64,000 nucleotides of DNA from Sinomonas sp. P10A9 (GCF_041022165.1 NZ_CP163302.1:4154001-4218000); one strand, 5' to 3'; counted from the stretch's first letter, positions 9,004-18,312 are shown. Numbers and translations: made by a program. Notes: generated by a model from the sequence alone, not told the origin.

Positions 9004-9077
9004 TTCTCCAAAGATCTGCGCTTCTCCAAAGATCCATGTAATACTGGATCAAGTCTATTCCATGTTTCTTTGGAGAA
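9004..9077. promoter_or_regulatory. Triple operator between the ArsR-rhodanese and MFS genes
   Basis: TTCTCCAAAGATC occurs at 9004-9016 and 9022-9034 as direct repeats 18 bases apart, and the complement TCTTTGGAGAA occurs at 9067-9077. The last copy contains the GGAGA ribosome site of the MFS gene (GTG at 9084), so repressor binding there would cover the translation start region. Binding by the adjacent ArsR protein is inferred. Confidence 0.7.
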
Positions 9078-9083
9078 CCACCC

Positions 9084-10334
9084 GTGAAGACCCCCACAGC
9101 ACCGGCCCTGGGCCTCAGGCAGAACCTCTCGCAGTTCATGCTCCTCGTCGCTGTCAACGCTCTCGTCGGCGGAACGCTCGGACAGGAGCGCACGGTCCTG
9201 CCGCTGCTCGCGACGCACACGTTCAACCTCGGCCTCTACACGAGCGCGCTGACGTACATCCTCGCGTTCGGCCTGTCCAAGGCCGCGATGAACTACTTTG
9301 CGGGCACCCTCTCGGACCGCTTCGGGCGCAAGCCCGTGCTCGTGGCGGGCTGGATCGTCGCGATCCCCGTGCCACTCATGCTCATCTTCGGCCCGACCTG
9401 GGGTTGGATCGTGGCAGCGAACGTGCTCCTCGGCATCAGCCAGGGCCTCACATGGTCCACCACCGTGGTCATGAAGATGGACCTCGTCGGCCCGAAGCAG
9501 CGCGGCCTCGCAATGGGCTTCAACGAGGCGGCCGGGTACCTCGGCGTCGCGCTCACTGCCCTCGCGACCGGCTACATCGCCGCCGAGTACGGCCTGCGGC
9601 CGGGCCCGTTCCTCGTTGGCGCAGCGTACATCGCCCTGGGCCTCGGGCTCTCGGTCCTGAGAGTCCGCGAGACGCACCACCACGCCAAGGTCGAGGCCGC
9701 CCAGCACGTCTCCTCACACGATGCCGCCCACGGGAACCTCACCAACGGACAGGTCTTCGCGCTCACGAGCTTCAAGGACCGTTCGCTCTCCGCCGTGAGC
9801 CAGGCCGGTCTGGTCAATAACCTCAACGACGGTCTCGCGTGGGGACTCTTCCCCGTCCTGTTCGCCTCGGCCGGGCTGAGTCTCGGGCAGATCGGTATCC
9901 TCGCCGCCGTTTACCCGGCTGTGTGGGGCGCGGGGCAGCTCGTGACTGGCGCCGCGTCGGACAAGTACGGGCGCAAGTGGCTCATCGCCGCCGGCATGGT
10001 GGTGCAGGCCGTGGGCCTCGGGATGGTCGCCGCCGGTGACAGCTTCGGGATCTGGCTCGCCGCCGCCGTGCTGCTCGGGCTGGGCACGGCGATGGTCTAC
10101 CCGACCCTGCTCGCCGCCATCGGCGACGTCGCGCACCCCACGTGGCGCGCCCGGTCGGTGGGCATCTACCGCCTGTGGCGCGACGGAGGCTTCGCGGTAG
10201 GCGCGCTCCTCTCCGGAATTCTCGCCGACCTCTATGGCCTGCCGGCCGCGATCGCCGCAGTGGGGGCTCTCACGGCACTTTCCGGTATTGTCGTCGCGGT
10301 CCGGATGCGCGGGAATGACCACGTGGCCGCGTAG
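9084..10334 (+). CDS. MFS transporter
   Basis: A 416-residue major facilitator protein with about 12 hydrophobic segments. The loop between helices 2 and 3 reads GTLSDRFGRKPVLVAG, and the second-half counterpart is GAASDKYGRKWLIAAG, both MFS signatures. A His-rich stretch, THHHAKVEAAQHVSSHDAAHG, lies in the central loop and could bind metal. The start is GTG with GGAGA seven bases upstream. Divergence from an ArsR-rhodanese regulator and shared operators suggest induced efflux or uptake of a sulfur- or thiol-reactive compound; the substrate is not known. It ends at a strong bidirectional hairpin (10364-10401). Confidence 0.9.
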   Translation: MKTPTAPALGLRQNLSQFMLLVAVNALVGGTLGQERTVLPLLATHTFNLGLYTSALTYILAFGLSKAAMNYFAGTLSDRFGRKPVLVAGWIVAIPVPLMLIFGPTWGWIVAANVLLGISQGLTWSTTVVMKMDLVGPKQRGLAMGFNEAAGYLGVALTALATGYIAAEYGLRPGPFLVGAAYIALGLGLSVLRVRETHHHAKVEAAQHVSSHDAAHGNLTNGQVFALTSFKDRSLSAVSQAGLVNNLNDGLAWGLFPVLFASAGLSLGQIGILAAVYPAVWGAGQLVTGAASDKYGRKWLIAAGMVVQAVGLGMVAAGDSFGIWLAAAVLLGLGTAMVYPTLLAAIGDVAHPTWRARSVGIYRLWRDGGFAVGALLSGILADLYGLPAAIAAVGALTALSGIVVAVRMRGNDHVAA

Positions 10335-10363
10335 TCCCGGACGAAGCACCCCGCGGGCACTGC

Positions 10364-10401
10364 GACGCACGACGGCGGGTGCCCGCCCGCCGTCGTGCGT
10401 C
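10364..10401. terminator. Bidirectional hairpin, CGCACGACGGCG family
   Basis: Perfect 16-base arms (10364-10379, 10386-10401) with a six-base loop lie between the convergent MFS and TetR genes. It shares its arm sequence with the hairpins at 624 and 19755. Confidence 0.8.
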
Positions 10402-10410
10402 ACCTTTGAA

Positions 10411-11121
10411 TCAGATCACCGAGGCGGCGTCGCGGTCGTGGTCCGCTGAGCGCCAGCCCTGCCGGTGGAGTCGCTCGACGCCGGCGAGCAGGAGGTCGAT
10501 GCCGAACTCGAACTCGAACCGGTCGTCGCAGCCCGATCCCACCACCGTCCCCGGATCGTGGGGGCGGCTCATCGCGACGGCCACGATGCCCGGGTACGTC
10601 GCCATCATGTACTGCGCCACCTCGGGCGGAAGCTCCTCGGCCTGCGCGGGGCTCGTCTCGTGGAGCTCCTGGGTGAATCCGAAGATCCGGCTGCCGAGCG
10701 TGTGCATGACGTGGTGGACGAGGTCCGCCGACAGACCCCCGGCGAGGAACATGCGGATCGTCGAGTCCGTGTAGGCGAGGACCACCGGGGTGGGCGCGGA
10801 TTGGGCCTCCAGGACGCGGCGCGCCCACGGATGCCGGAGCATGACGTCGCGGGCGGAGAGGATCCGTCGGCGCACGTTCGCAAGCCAGTCCGGACCATCC
10901 TGCGGCGGCTCGATCTCTCCGATCACGGAATCGACCATTCCGTTGAGGAGCTCGTCCTTGCTGGCGACGTGCTTGTAGAGCGCCATCGGAACGACACCGA
11001 GGGCCTGGGCGAGCTTCCGCATGCTGATCGCCTCGAGCCCGGCGTCGTCTGCGAGCGCTACGGCTGCGAGCAGCACACGCTCTCGGTTGAGCGGTTCCCT
11101 GTGCCCTGAGTCATCTGCCAT
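10411..11121 (-). CDS. TetR family regulator
   Basis: A 236-residue TetR-type repressor. The N-terminal helix-turn-helix (about 12-58) reads REPLNRERVLLAAVALAD then SMRKLAQALGVVPMALYKHV; the remainder is a ligand-binding domain of the TetR_C type with the HTLGSRIFGFTQELHE region. The ATG at 11121 starts at the expected distance from the HTH. It is divergent from a DUF4386 membrane protein, and two identical-type 15-base palindromes lie between them, so it most likely represses both itself and that gene. The effector is unknown. Confidence 0.92.
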   Translation of the reverse strand: MADDSGHREPLNRERVLLAAVALADDAGLEAISMRKLAQALGVVPMALYKHVASKDELLNGMVDSVIGEIEPPQDGPDWLANVRRRILSARDVMLRHPWARRVLEAQSAPTPVVLAYTDSTIRMFLAGGLSADLVHHVMHTLGSRIFGFTQELHETSPAQAEELPPEVAQYMMATYPGIVAVAMSRPHDPGTVVGSGCDDRFEFEFGIDLLLAGVERLHRQGWRSADHDRDAASVI

Positions 11122-11149
11122 GACCAGATCCCAGTCTTCCTTCTGCCGA

Positions 11150-11206
11150 TTGACAAGTGTACAGCGTACACCTATCGTTGAGATATAGAAGGTGTACGCC
11201 GTACAC
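11150..11206. promoter_or_regulatory. Promoter with two TetR-type palindromes
   Basis: GTGTAC-N3-GTACAC occurs at 11157-11171 and 11192-11206, centres 35 bases apart. On the plus strand TTGACA (11150-11155) and TATCGT (11173-11178) are separated by 17 bases, and the first palindrome fills most of that spacer. This looks like a repressor-controlled promoter for the DUF4386 gene; the second copy would lie in the transcribed leader or serve the divergent gene. Confidence 0.75.
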
Positions 11207-11242
11207 CTCACTCAGGATCTCAACCTCAGGAACGGGATTACC

Positions 11243-11944
11243 ATGGTCTCGACACGGCGCACGGCAATCGTCATCGGCACGTCCTTCCTCATCACGCACG
11301 TCACGTCGGTCGTGGGCATGGTGCTCTACGGCCCGATCCTGACGAGCACCGACTACACCGCGCACCTCTCCGGCCCCGGCGCGAGCGGCGGCGCGCTCCT
11401 CGGGACGCTGCTCGAGGTGATCCTCTCCCTCGCGATCGTGGGGACTGGCGTGGCCTTCTTCCCTGTGATCAGGCGGCTCGGTGAGGGGATGGCCCTCGGC
11501 TACGCGGCACTGCGCACACTCGAGGCGGCCGTCATCGCCGTCGGCGTCACGCCGCTCATCGCGGCCATCGCACTCGCCCAGGCACCCGAGGCGGCCGGGA
11601 CCGCCGGGCTCGTCCAAGCCCTCGCGGCCGTGCACAACTGGACGTTCATCGTGGGCCCCGGCCTCATCTGCCCGGCGAACACCGTGGTGCTCGCCGCGGT
11701 CCTGTTCCGCTCCCGGCTCGTGCCCCGCGTGATCCCAGTCCTCGGCCTCGTGGGCGGCCCGCTCGTCTTAGCCCTGAACGCGTGGCAGGTCCTCGCCCTC
11801 ACTCCGCAGGCGCCGGGCTGGACCGCGCCAGCCGTCGTGCCAATCTTCGCGTGGGAGGTCAGCCTGGCCGTGTACCTGATCGTCAAGGGATTCCGCCCCA
11901 CGCCGGCCCAGAGCGACCGAGTCGTCGAGGCAGTGCCCGCCTGA
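11243..11944 (+). CDS. DUF4386-like membrane protein
   Basis: A 233-residue protein with six hydrophobic segments (about residues 9-31, 54-76, 86-110, 135-160, 165-185 and 200-222). The pattern, including the long conserved GGALLGTLLEVILSLAIVGTGVAFFPV and the GPGLICPANTVVLAAVLFRSRLVP segment, matches DUF4386, a family without known function. The ATG at 11243 has only a weak AGGAA upstream. Its promoter carries TetR palindromes, so expression is probably triggered by a small molecule sensed by the divergent TetR protein. A transport or stress role is possible but unproven. Confidence 0.82.
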   Translation: MVSTRRTAIVIGTSFLITHVTSVVGMVLYGPILTSTDYTAHLSGPGASGGALLGTLLEVILSLAIVGTGVAFFPVIRRLGEGMALGYAALRTLEAAVIAVGVTPLIAAIALAQAPEAAGTAGLVQALAAVHNWTFIVGPGLICPANTVVLAAVLFRSRLVPRVIPVLGLVGGPLVLALNAWQVLALTPQAPGWTAPAVVPIFAWEVSLAVYLIVKGFRPTPAQSDRVVEAVPA

Positions 11945-11970
11945 TCGACGGTCAGAACCAAAGGGGTGGC

Positions 11971-11986
11971 CGCCCGCCGTCGTGCA
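11971..11986. repeat. Half-copy of the CGCACGACGGCG palindrome
   Basis: CGCCCGCCGTCGTGCA matches the right arm of the full palindromes nearly perfectly, but no left arm is present. It lies between the DUF4386 gene and the broken monooxygenase. Confidence 0.55.
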
Positions 11987-12052
11987 CTCTGCCCTGGCCC
12001 TTCTCCTTCCAGACTATGGGCGCCCCGGGGGCTTCCGGCAAGGGCCTCGCAC

Positions 12053-13610
12053 GTGCTGACATTGCTGGCTGTGGAGACTGTGGAGAGCCATCAGGTGGTG
12101 ATCGCGGGCGGCGGCCCGACGGGGCTCATGCTCGCGGCCGAGCTCGCGCTGGCGGGGACGGACGCGGTGATCGTCGAGAGGCGCGCGGACCAGGAGGTCG
12201 AAGGGGCCCGGGCTGGCGGCGTGCACTCCCGCACGCTCGAGGTCTGGGACCAGCGCGGCGTCGCAGAACGGTTCCTCGCGGCGGGGAAGACCATGCAGAT
12301 CACGGGCTTCGCCGGGGATCCCGCTGGACATGAGCGACTTCCCCACCCGCCACCCGTACAGCCTCGCACTGCGCCAGAGGGACATCGAACGCATCCTGGC
12401 CGGCTGGGTCCTCGACGAGCTCGGCGTCCCGATCCTGCGCGGGCGCGAAGTGACGGGCTTCGCGCAGGAGGCGGGCGGCGTCGTCGTGCGCCTCTCCGAC
12501 GGCCCGACGCTCGAGGCGGATTACCTCGTCGGGTGCGACGGCGGCCGCAGCCTCGTGCGCAGGGAGGCTGGCATCAGGTTCCCCGGCTGGGACCCATCGG
12601 TGAGCTCGCTCATCGCCGAGGTGGAGGTCGACGAGCGGCCCGAGCCGAGCCTGCGCTACACCGAGGAGGGCACGCAGGCCGTCGGGCCGATCGGCGACGG
12701 GAGCAAGGTGCGGGTCGTCGTGACCGAGAGGTACGAGGGAAATGAGGGAGGGACGGCGCGGGGCGAGCCGACCCTCGACGACGTGCGGCGCGCGCTCGTT
12801 GCGCACTGGGGCAACGACTTCGGCGTGCACAGCCCCTCGTGGATCTCGCGGTTCACCGACATGACGCGGCAGGCCGAGGCCTACCGGGCTGGCCGCGTCC
12901 TGCTCGCGGGCGACGCCGCGCACATCCACTACCCGGTGGGCGGGCAGGGCCTCGGCACCGGCGTGCAGGATGCCGTGAACCTGGGCTGGAAGCTCGCGCA
13001 GGTGGTCAAGGGGGTCTCGCCGGAGACCCTGCTGGACACCTACCACACGGAGCGCCACCCGGTTGCTGCCCGGGTGCTGCAGAACACCATGGCCCAGACC
13101 GCGCTCACCCGGCGCGACGCTCGAATGGACGCCCTCCGGGGAACCATGGCCGAGCTCCTCGGCATGGACGAGCCACGCCGGCGGTTCGCCGGGATGATCT
13201 CCGGCCTCGACATCCAGTACGACCTCGGCCCCGCTGGCTCCAGCCCTGGGCACCCGCTCGTGGGCCGTAGGATGCCGGATCTCGATCTGGCCACTGCGGC
13301 CGGGCCTCGGCGGGTGTTCGAACTGCTCCACGCGGCCCGGCCGGTGCTGTTGGGCTTCGGCACTGCCTTCGGTGCCGCGCCGCGGGCAGAGCAGGTGCGG
13401 GTTGTCGCGGCGACGCACACCCTGGCGCACGACGGCGCGTGGCAGCTTCCGGTCCTCGGCCCTGTTCCGGCCCCGGAGGCAGTCCTGATCCGGCCGGACG
13501 GCTACGTCGCATGGGCCGGATCCGCCGGGTCCCCAGAGGTGGGGCTGCGCGAGGCGCTGGGCCGTTGGTTCGGCCCTGGCGCCGCTGCGCAGAAACCGAC
13601 GCTGAGCTGA
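12053..13610 (+). pseudogene. FAD-dependent aromatic monooxygenase broken by one frameshift
   Basis: Read across one frameshift this is a complete class A flavin monooxygenase of the phenol/polyketide hydroxylase type, about 518 residues. The first frame (GTG at 12053 or 12080) carries the FAD loop GGGPTGLMLAAELA and then TGFAG. At the run GGGG (12314-12317) one extra G moves the reading to the frame that resumes with PLDMSDFPTRHPYSLAL, exactly where the family continues. The second frame holds GCDGGRSLVRR, the FAD ribityl motif AGDAAHIHYPVGGQGLGTG, and a C-terminal thioredoxin-like domain. The ATG at 12330 could start a shorter product but would lack the FAD-binding glycines. It is either a real pseudogene or a homopolymer sequencing error. 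No regulator is adjacent. Confidence 0.82.
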
Positions 13611-13628
13611 CCTGGAGGTCAGCTCAGC
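13601..13628. terminator. Hairpin overlapping the monooxygenase stop
   Basis: Perfect 13-base arms GCTGAGCTGACCT and AGGTCAGCTCAGC enclose two bases. The stop codon of the monooxygenase (13608-13610) is inside the left arm. No T-run follows. Confidence 0.65.
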
Positions 13629-13705
13629 GGAACGGTCTCCTCCCACCCCCGCACCATCGAAGCTTGCCGTCGTACGCCCACGGAACAGGCCCCTCGGGCC
13701 AGCCC

Positions 13706-14134
13706 TCAGGCGACCTGAGCGGTGAGGCCGACGGCCTGGATGGCCTTGGCTGCGGCGGTCTCGTCATTGTCCGAGGTGTCGCCGCTGATGCCGACTGCAC
13801 CCTCGACCGCGCCGTCGTCGCCGCGGACGATCACTCCGCCCGGCACCGGGATGAGACGCCCGCCCAGGGCCGCGGCCGCAGCGCTGATGAAGTAGGCCTG
13901 CTGCTCTGCCCGCTCCATGAGAGCCCGTGAACCCATGCCCAGGGCGAGGGCCCCGTACGCCTTGCCGTGCGCGATCTCGAAGCGGTTGTTCGAGGCGCCG
14001 TCTTCCCGCGCCGCGGCCACCACGTGGCCGCCGGCGTCGAGCACCACGACGGTCAGCGGCTTGAAGCCGTGCTGCCGTCCCACGGCGAGCGCCTCGTCGA
14101 CCACACTGCGGGCCGTGGCGAGCCCGATGCTCAC
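13706..14134 (-). CDS. glcG: GlcG/HbpS family protein
   Basis: A 142-residue GlcG-like (HbpS, DUF336) protein, with the family features [23 protein letters not shown], the [10 protein letters not shown] helix, and the C-terminal [22 protein letters not shown]. Such proteins often accompany glycolate, propanediol or heme-related functions, with an unclear role. The GTG at 14134 overlaps the malate synthase stop in GTGA, so it is translationally coupled to glcB, as in the E. coli glc operon where glcG and glcB are neighbours. Confidence 0.9.
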   Translation of the reverse strand: MSIGLATARSVVDEALAVGRQHGFKPLTVVVLDAGGHVVAAAREDGASNNRFEIAHGKAYGALALGMGSRALMERAEQQAYFISAAAAALGGRLIPVPGGVIVRGDDGAVEGAVGISGDTSDNDETAAAKAIQAVGLTAQVA

Positions 14135-16317
14135 GAGGCGCTCCGGACCAGGACGTCGGCCTGCTTCTGCGCCGCGCGGTGGCGGTGCAGGATCGGCTCG
14201 GTGTAGCCGGAGGGCTGGCTGGCGCCGTCGAGCACGAGATCGCGCGCCGCGAGGAAGGCCTCGGAGTCGAACGAGGGCGCCATGGGCACGTAGGTCAGGT
14301 CCGAGGCATTCTGCTCGTCGACCACGGCAGCCATGCGCCGCAGCGCGTCCTCCACCTGCGCCCTGGTGATGATGCCGTGCAGGAGCCAGTTGGAGACGTG
14401 CTGGGAGCTGATGCGGCACGTGGCGCGGTCCTCCATGAGGGGGGTGCCCTCGATGTCGGGGACCTTGGAGCAGCCCACGCCGGCGCTCACCCAGCGCACC
14501 ACATAGCCGAGCGTGCTCTGGATGTTGTTGTCCAGCTCGTTGCGGCGGGCCTCGTCGTCCCACTCGGCCGGATTGCCGAGCGGAAGGGTGAGCAGCTGGC
14601 GGAGCGTGGACCGCCGGCCCGCGCCCAGTTCGGCCTGCCGCGCGTCCACGTCGACCTGATGGTAGTGGATGGCGTGCAGGGTCGCAGCGGTCGGGGAGGG
14701 GACCCACGCGCAGTTGGCCCCGGCGAGCGGGTGCGCGATCTTCTGCTCGAGCATGTCAGCGAGGTTGTCCGGGGCAGCCCACATGCCCTTGCCGATCTGG
14801 GCGCGGCCGCGGAAACCGCACTCGAGCCCGATGTCCACGTTCGATTCCTCGTAGGCCTTGATCCAGCTGGTGGAGCGCATGTCCGCCTTGCGGACCATGG
14901 GCCCGGCGAGCATCGAGGTATGGATCTCGTCGCCGGTGCGGTCGAGGAAGCCCGTGTTGATGAACACGACCCTCTCGCGGGCCTCCCAGATGCAGGCCTT
15001 GAGGTTTGCCGAGGTGCGGCGCTCCTCGTCCATGATGCCGATCTTGAGGGTGAGCGGCTCGAGGCCGAGCACCGATTCGGCTCCGGCGAGGAGGGCGCAG
15101 GCCACGGCCACCTCCTGCGGCCCGTGCATCTTGGGCTTGACGATGTACACGGATCCGGCGCGGGAGTTTCCGCCGGCGCGCGGGCCGCGCAGGTCGTGCA
15201 CCGAGCCGAGCCCGGTGAACAGCGCGTCGAGGATCTCCTCGGGGACGGGGTTCCCGGCTGCGTCGAGTACCGCATCACTGGTCATGAGGTGGCCCACCTG
15301 GCGGATGAGCAGGAGCGACCGGCCGGGCAGCGTCAGGTCGGTCCCGTCGGGCGCGGTGTAGACGCGGTCGGCGTTGAGGCTGCGGCTGTAGGTGCGGCCG
15401 CCCTTGCTGACCTCTGCCGTGAGCGTGCCCTGCATGAGCTGGAGCCAGTTGCGGTAGCCGGACACCTTGTCCTCGGCGTCCACGGCGGCCACCGAGTCCT
15501 CGAGGTCCATGATGGTGGTGAGCGCGGCCTCGAGCACCACGTCCTTGACGCCCGCGGGGTCGCCGGATCCGATGGGGTGCCCTCGGTCGATCTGAATCTC
15601 GAGGTGCAGGCCGTGGTGCGTCAGCAGGATGGCCTCGGGGGCCGCTCCGTCCCCGCGGAAGCCCGCGAGCTGCTCGGGGTCGGCGAGGCCGGTCGCGCCG
15701 TCGGCCGTCTCTGCCACGAGCGTGCCGGCCTCGATCCGGTACGCCGTCACCTGTGCGTGGGAGCCGCGGGCCAGGGGCACGCTCTCGTCGAGGACCTGCC
15801 GGGCCCGGGCCACGACGGCCTGGCCGCGCACGGGGTTGTACCCCGCGGTCCGCTCCCGGCCCTCGGCCTCATTGATCACGTCGGTGCCGTAGAAGGCGTC
15901 ATAGAGCGAGCCCCAGCGGGCGTTGGCAGCATTGGCGGCGAAACGCGCGTTGAGGAGCGGCACCACGAGCTGCGGGCCCGAGATGGTGGCGATCTCGGGG
16001 TCCACGCGGTCGGTCGAGATGCTGAAGTCCTCGGGCTCGTCCACGAGGTAGCCGATCGAGCGGAGGAAGGCCTCGTAGGCGTCCTGGTCCACGCCGCCCG
16101 CGCCCGTGGAGCGGTGGAACTCATCGATCTGCTCCTGGATCCGGTCGCGGACGTCGAGCAGCTCGCGCACCCGCGGGGAGAAGTCCTCGATGAGCGCCGC
16201 GGCGCCGGCCCAGAAGGCATCCTCCTCGATGCCGGTCCCGGGAAGGGCCTCGTCGCGGACGAAGGCGTAGAGCGCCCCCGCGACGTGCAGCCCGTGGATA
16301 TCAGTTCGCTCGGCCAT
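14131..16317 (-). CDS. glcB: Malate synthase G
   Basis: A 728-residue isoform G malate synthase, which condenses glyoxylate with acetyl-CoA to malate. Length and signatures fit: the N-terminal domain [13 protein letters not shown], the core [18 protein letters not shown] (catalytic acidic loop), [34 protein letters not shown], and the C-terminal [10 protein letters not shown] then [15 protein letters not shown]. The ATG at 16317 follows GAGGAG. It is divergent from a lactate/glycolate permease and glycolate oxidase, so glycolate imported and oxidised to glyoxylate would be fixed here. Direct repeats at 16341-16372 lie just upstream. Confidence 0.97.
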   Translation of the reverse strand: MAERTDIHGLHVAGALYAFVRDEALPGTGIEEDAFWAGAAALIEDFSPRVRELLDVRDRIQEQIDEFHRSTGAGGVDQDAYEAFLRSIGYLVDEPEDFSISTDRVDPEIATISGPQLVVPLLNARFAANAANARWGSLYDAFYGTDVINEAEGRERTAGYNPVRGQAVVARARQVLDESVPLARGSHAQVTAYRIEAGTLVAETADGATGLADPEQLAGFRGDGAAPEAILLTHHGLHLEIQIDRGHPIGSGDPAGVKDVVLEAALTTIMDLEDSVAAVDAEDKVSGYRNWLQLMQGTLTAEVSKGGRTYSRSLNADRVYTAPDGTDLTLPGRSLLLIRQVGHLMTSDAVLDAAGNPVPEEILDALFTGLGSVHDLRGPRAGGNSRAGSVYIVKPKMHGPQEVAVACALLAGAESVLGLEPLTLKIGIMDEERRTSANLKACIWEARERVVFINTGFLDRTGDEIHTSMLAGPMVRKADMRSTSWIKAYEESNVDIGLECGFRGRAQIGKGMWAAPDNLADMLEQKIAHPLAGANCAWVPSPTAATLHAIHYHQVDVDARQAELGAGRRSTLRQLLTLPLGNPAEWDDEARRNELDNNIQSTLGYVVRWVSAGVGCSKVPDIEGTPLMEDRATCRISSQHVSNWLLHGIITRAQVEDALRRMAAVVDEQNASDLTYVPMAPSFDSEAFLAARDLVLDGASQPSGYTEPILHRHRAAQKQADVLVRSAS

Positions 16318-16340
16318 GATGACTCCTCGCCATGAGGCAT

Positions 16341-16372
16341 TTTTCGTAAATGCGGAGTTTCGTAATGCGGAA
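16341..16372. promoter_or_regulatory. Direct repeats upstream of malate synthase
   Basis: TTTCGTAAATGCGGAG (16342-16357) is followed immediately by TTTCGTA-ATGCGGAA (16358-16372), two near-identical units about 16 bases apart in an AT-rich patch between the divergent glcB and permease genes. A regulator of glycolate use is the likely ligand; none is encoded next to it. Confidence 0.55.
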
Positions 16373-16596
16373 AACGTATCTCATTCAACAAGAAAGGTAG
16401 CCAGCACTGCGACGATCTGTCAACGGCCGCCCGCGACACGGACACCCACCGGCCGCCGCTGGCGAACGTGGCCTGACCACTGTGGACCGACCATTGACCA
16501 GTGGTGCAGCTCACATCTAAACTCGGCGACGGCACCTCTCGGATCACGGAAACAAAGTTCCGCTGTTATGGCGCGGACACAGACAAAGGAGTCTCT

Positions 16597-18312
16597 GTGA
16601 GTACCTTCCACCAGATCGTCGACCCCCTGAACGGGCCGCTCGCCCTCTCGGCACTTCTTTCGGCCCTTCCCCTTCTCCTGCTCTTCGTGATGCTCGGCAT
16701 CTTCCGCACCAAGGCGTGGAAGGCCGCCGTCGCGAGCCTCGTCCTCTCGATCGCCCTGGCCATCCTGGTCTGGCAGATGCCGCCGGGCCAGGCCCTCTCG
16801 GCCACTGCCGAGGGCGCCTTCTACGGCGTCTTCCCTATCCTGTGGATCCTCATCAATGCACTCTGGGTCTACAAGCTCACGGTGGCGACCCGCTGGTTCG
16901 GCGTCCTCGGTGACACCATCCGCTCCATCTCGGCCGACCTGCGGATCCTCGCCATTCTCATCGCGTTCTGCTTCGGCGCGCTCCTCGAGGCCCTTGCCGG
17001 CTTCGGCGCACCCGTCGCCATCACCGCCGCCATGCTCGTCGCGGCGGGCATGAAGCCTCTCAAGTCGGCCATGGTGGCCCTCCTCGCGAACACGGCGCCG
17101 GTCGCCTTCGGCGCGATGGCCTCCCCGGTCATCGCGCTCAGCGGCGTCACGGGCATCCCGCTCGCCACGGTCTCGGCGATGGCGGGCCGGCAGACCCCGT
17201 TCCTCGCCCTCATCGTGCCGCTCCTCCTCGTGTTCATCGTCGACGGCAAGCGCGGCGTCCGGCAGACCTGGCCCGCGGCCGTCGTCGGCGGCGTGGTGTT
17301 CGCCATCGTCCAGTTCCTGACCTCGAACTTCTTCACCGTCGAGCTCACGGACGTCCTCGCGAGCATCGTCGCCATCGCGGCCGTCCTGCTCCTGCTGCGC
17401 GTCTGGCAGCCGGCGGCTCCTCTCGACACCCACGCGACCGAGCCTCTCGTCGAGAGCGTGCACGCCCAGCAGGGAGGGGCCTCGGCGCACGACGGCGGTT
17501 CCTCCTCGGCGGCGAGCGGCGCCTCGGGCGAGTCGCGGCCGGGAGACGGCAGCACCGGCGTCGGACGTCCCGGCACTCGCGAGATCTGGATGGCGGTCGC
17601 CCCGTACCTCGTGATCATCGCCGTCTTCTCCCTGTCCCAGGTTCCCGTGGTCAAGGCGTGGCTCACCGCGGTGGGCGGCTTCTCCTTCCGCTGGCCGGCC
17701 CTCGACGTGGTCGACCCGAGCGGCAAGCAGGCCGGCTCGCAGATCATGCGGTTCGACCACCTCAAGGCCACCGGGACCCTGCTGCTCATCTCCGGTCTGA
17801 TCACGCTCGCGGTCTACCGGATCCCGTTCGGACGCGCCGTGCGGATCTACGGAGACACCCTCAAGGTGCTGCGCTGGACCATCCTCACGGTCAGCGCCGT
17901 CCTGGCACTCTCGTTCGTCATGAACCTGTCCGGGCAAACCGGAACGCTCGGCATCGCCCTCGCCTCCGCTGGCGGCATCTTCGCGCTCCTCTCCCCCCTG
18001 CTCGGCTGGATCGGCGTGGCCCTGACCGGCTCGGACACCTCGTCCAATTCCCTGTTCGGACAGCTCCAGGTCACCGCCGCGGCGCACACCGGGCTCTCCC
18101 CGGTCCTCATGGCCGCGACCAACTCCTCGGCGGGCGTGCTGGGGAAGATGCTCTCGCTCCAGAACCTCGCCGTCGCCGCGGCGGCCGTGGGCCTCGACGG
18201 GTCCGAGAGCACGCTGTTCCGGCGCCTCCTCGGCTGGAGCCTCGGCCTCCTCGTGGTTCTCACGGCCCTCGTCCTCCTCCAGACCGGCGTCCTGTCCTGG
18301 ATGGTCCCGTGA
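16597..18312 (+). CDS. lldP: L-lactate/glycolate permease (LctP family)
   Basis: A 571-residue integral membrane permease of the LctP family (LldP, GlcA) that imports L-lactate or glycolate with protons. About 12-14 hydrophobic segments are visible, with the signature stretch LEALAGFGAPVAITAAMLV, GIPLATVSAMAGRQTPFLALIVP, and the C-terminal LTGSDTSSNSLFGQLQ. A low-complexity loop at about residues 290-330 contains AHDGGSSSAASGASG, encoded partly by a half-copy of the dispersed palindrome (17484-17498). The GTG at 16597 has AAAGGA six bases upstream. The partner genes, glycolate oxidase downstream and malate synthase G divergent, favour glycolate as a physiological substrate. Confidence 0.93.
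   Translation: MSTFHQIVDPLNGPLALSALLSALPLLLLFVMLGIFRTKAWKAAVASLVLSIALAILVWQMPPGQALSATAEGAFYGVFPILWILINALWVYKLTVATRWFGVLGDTIRSISADLRILAILIAFCFGALLEALAGFGAPVAITAAMLVAAGMKPLKSAMVALLANTAPVAFGAMASPVIALSGVTGIPLATVSAMAGRQTPFLALIVPLLLVFIVDGKRGVRQTWPAAVVGGVVFAIVQFLTSNFFTVELTDVLASIVAIAAVLLLLRVWQPAAPLDTHATEPLVESVHAQQGGASAHDGGSSSAASGASGESRPGDGSTGVGRPGTREIWMAVAPYLVIIAVFSLSQVPVVKAWLTAVGGFSFRWPALDVVDPSGKQAGSQIMRFDHLKATGTLLLISGLITLAVYRIPFGRAVRIYGDTLKVLRWTILTVSAVLALSFVMNLSGQTGTLGIALASAGGIFALLSPLLGWIGVALTGSDTSSNSLFGQLQVTAAAHTGLSPVLMAATNSSAGVLGKMLSLQNLAVAAAAVGLDGSESTLFRRLLGWSLGLLVVLTALVLLQTGVLSWMVP

Noticed and set aside
12330..13610. An independent short monooxygenase starting at 12330
   Set aside because: It would lack the GxGxxG FAD loop, which is intact in the adjacent frame, so a frameshifted single gene is the better reading.
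14179..16335. A 718-codon plus-strand frame opposite malate synthase
   Set aside because: Antisense shadow of glcB with Val/Ala/Gly/Arg bias and no motif.
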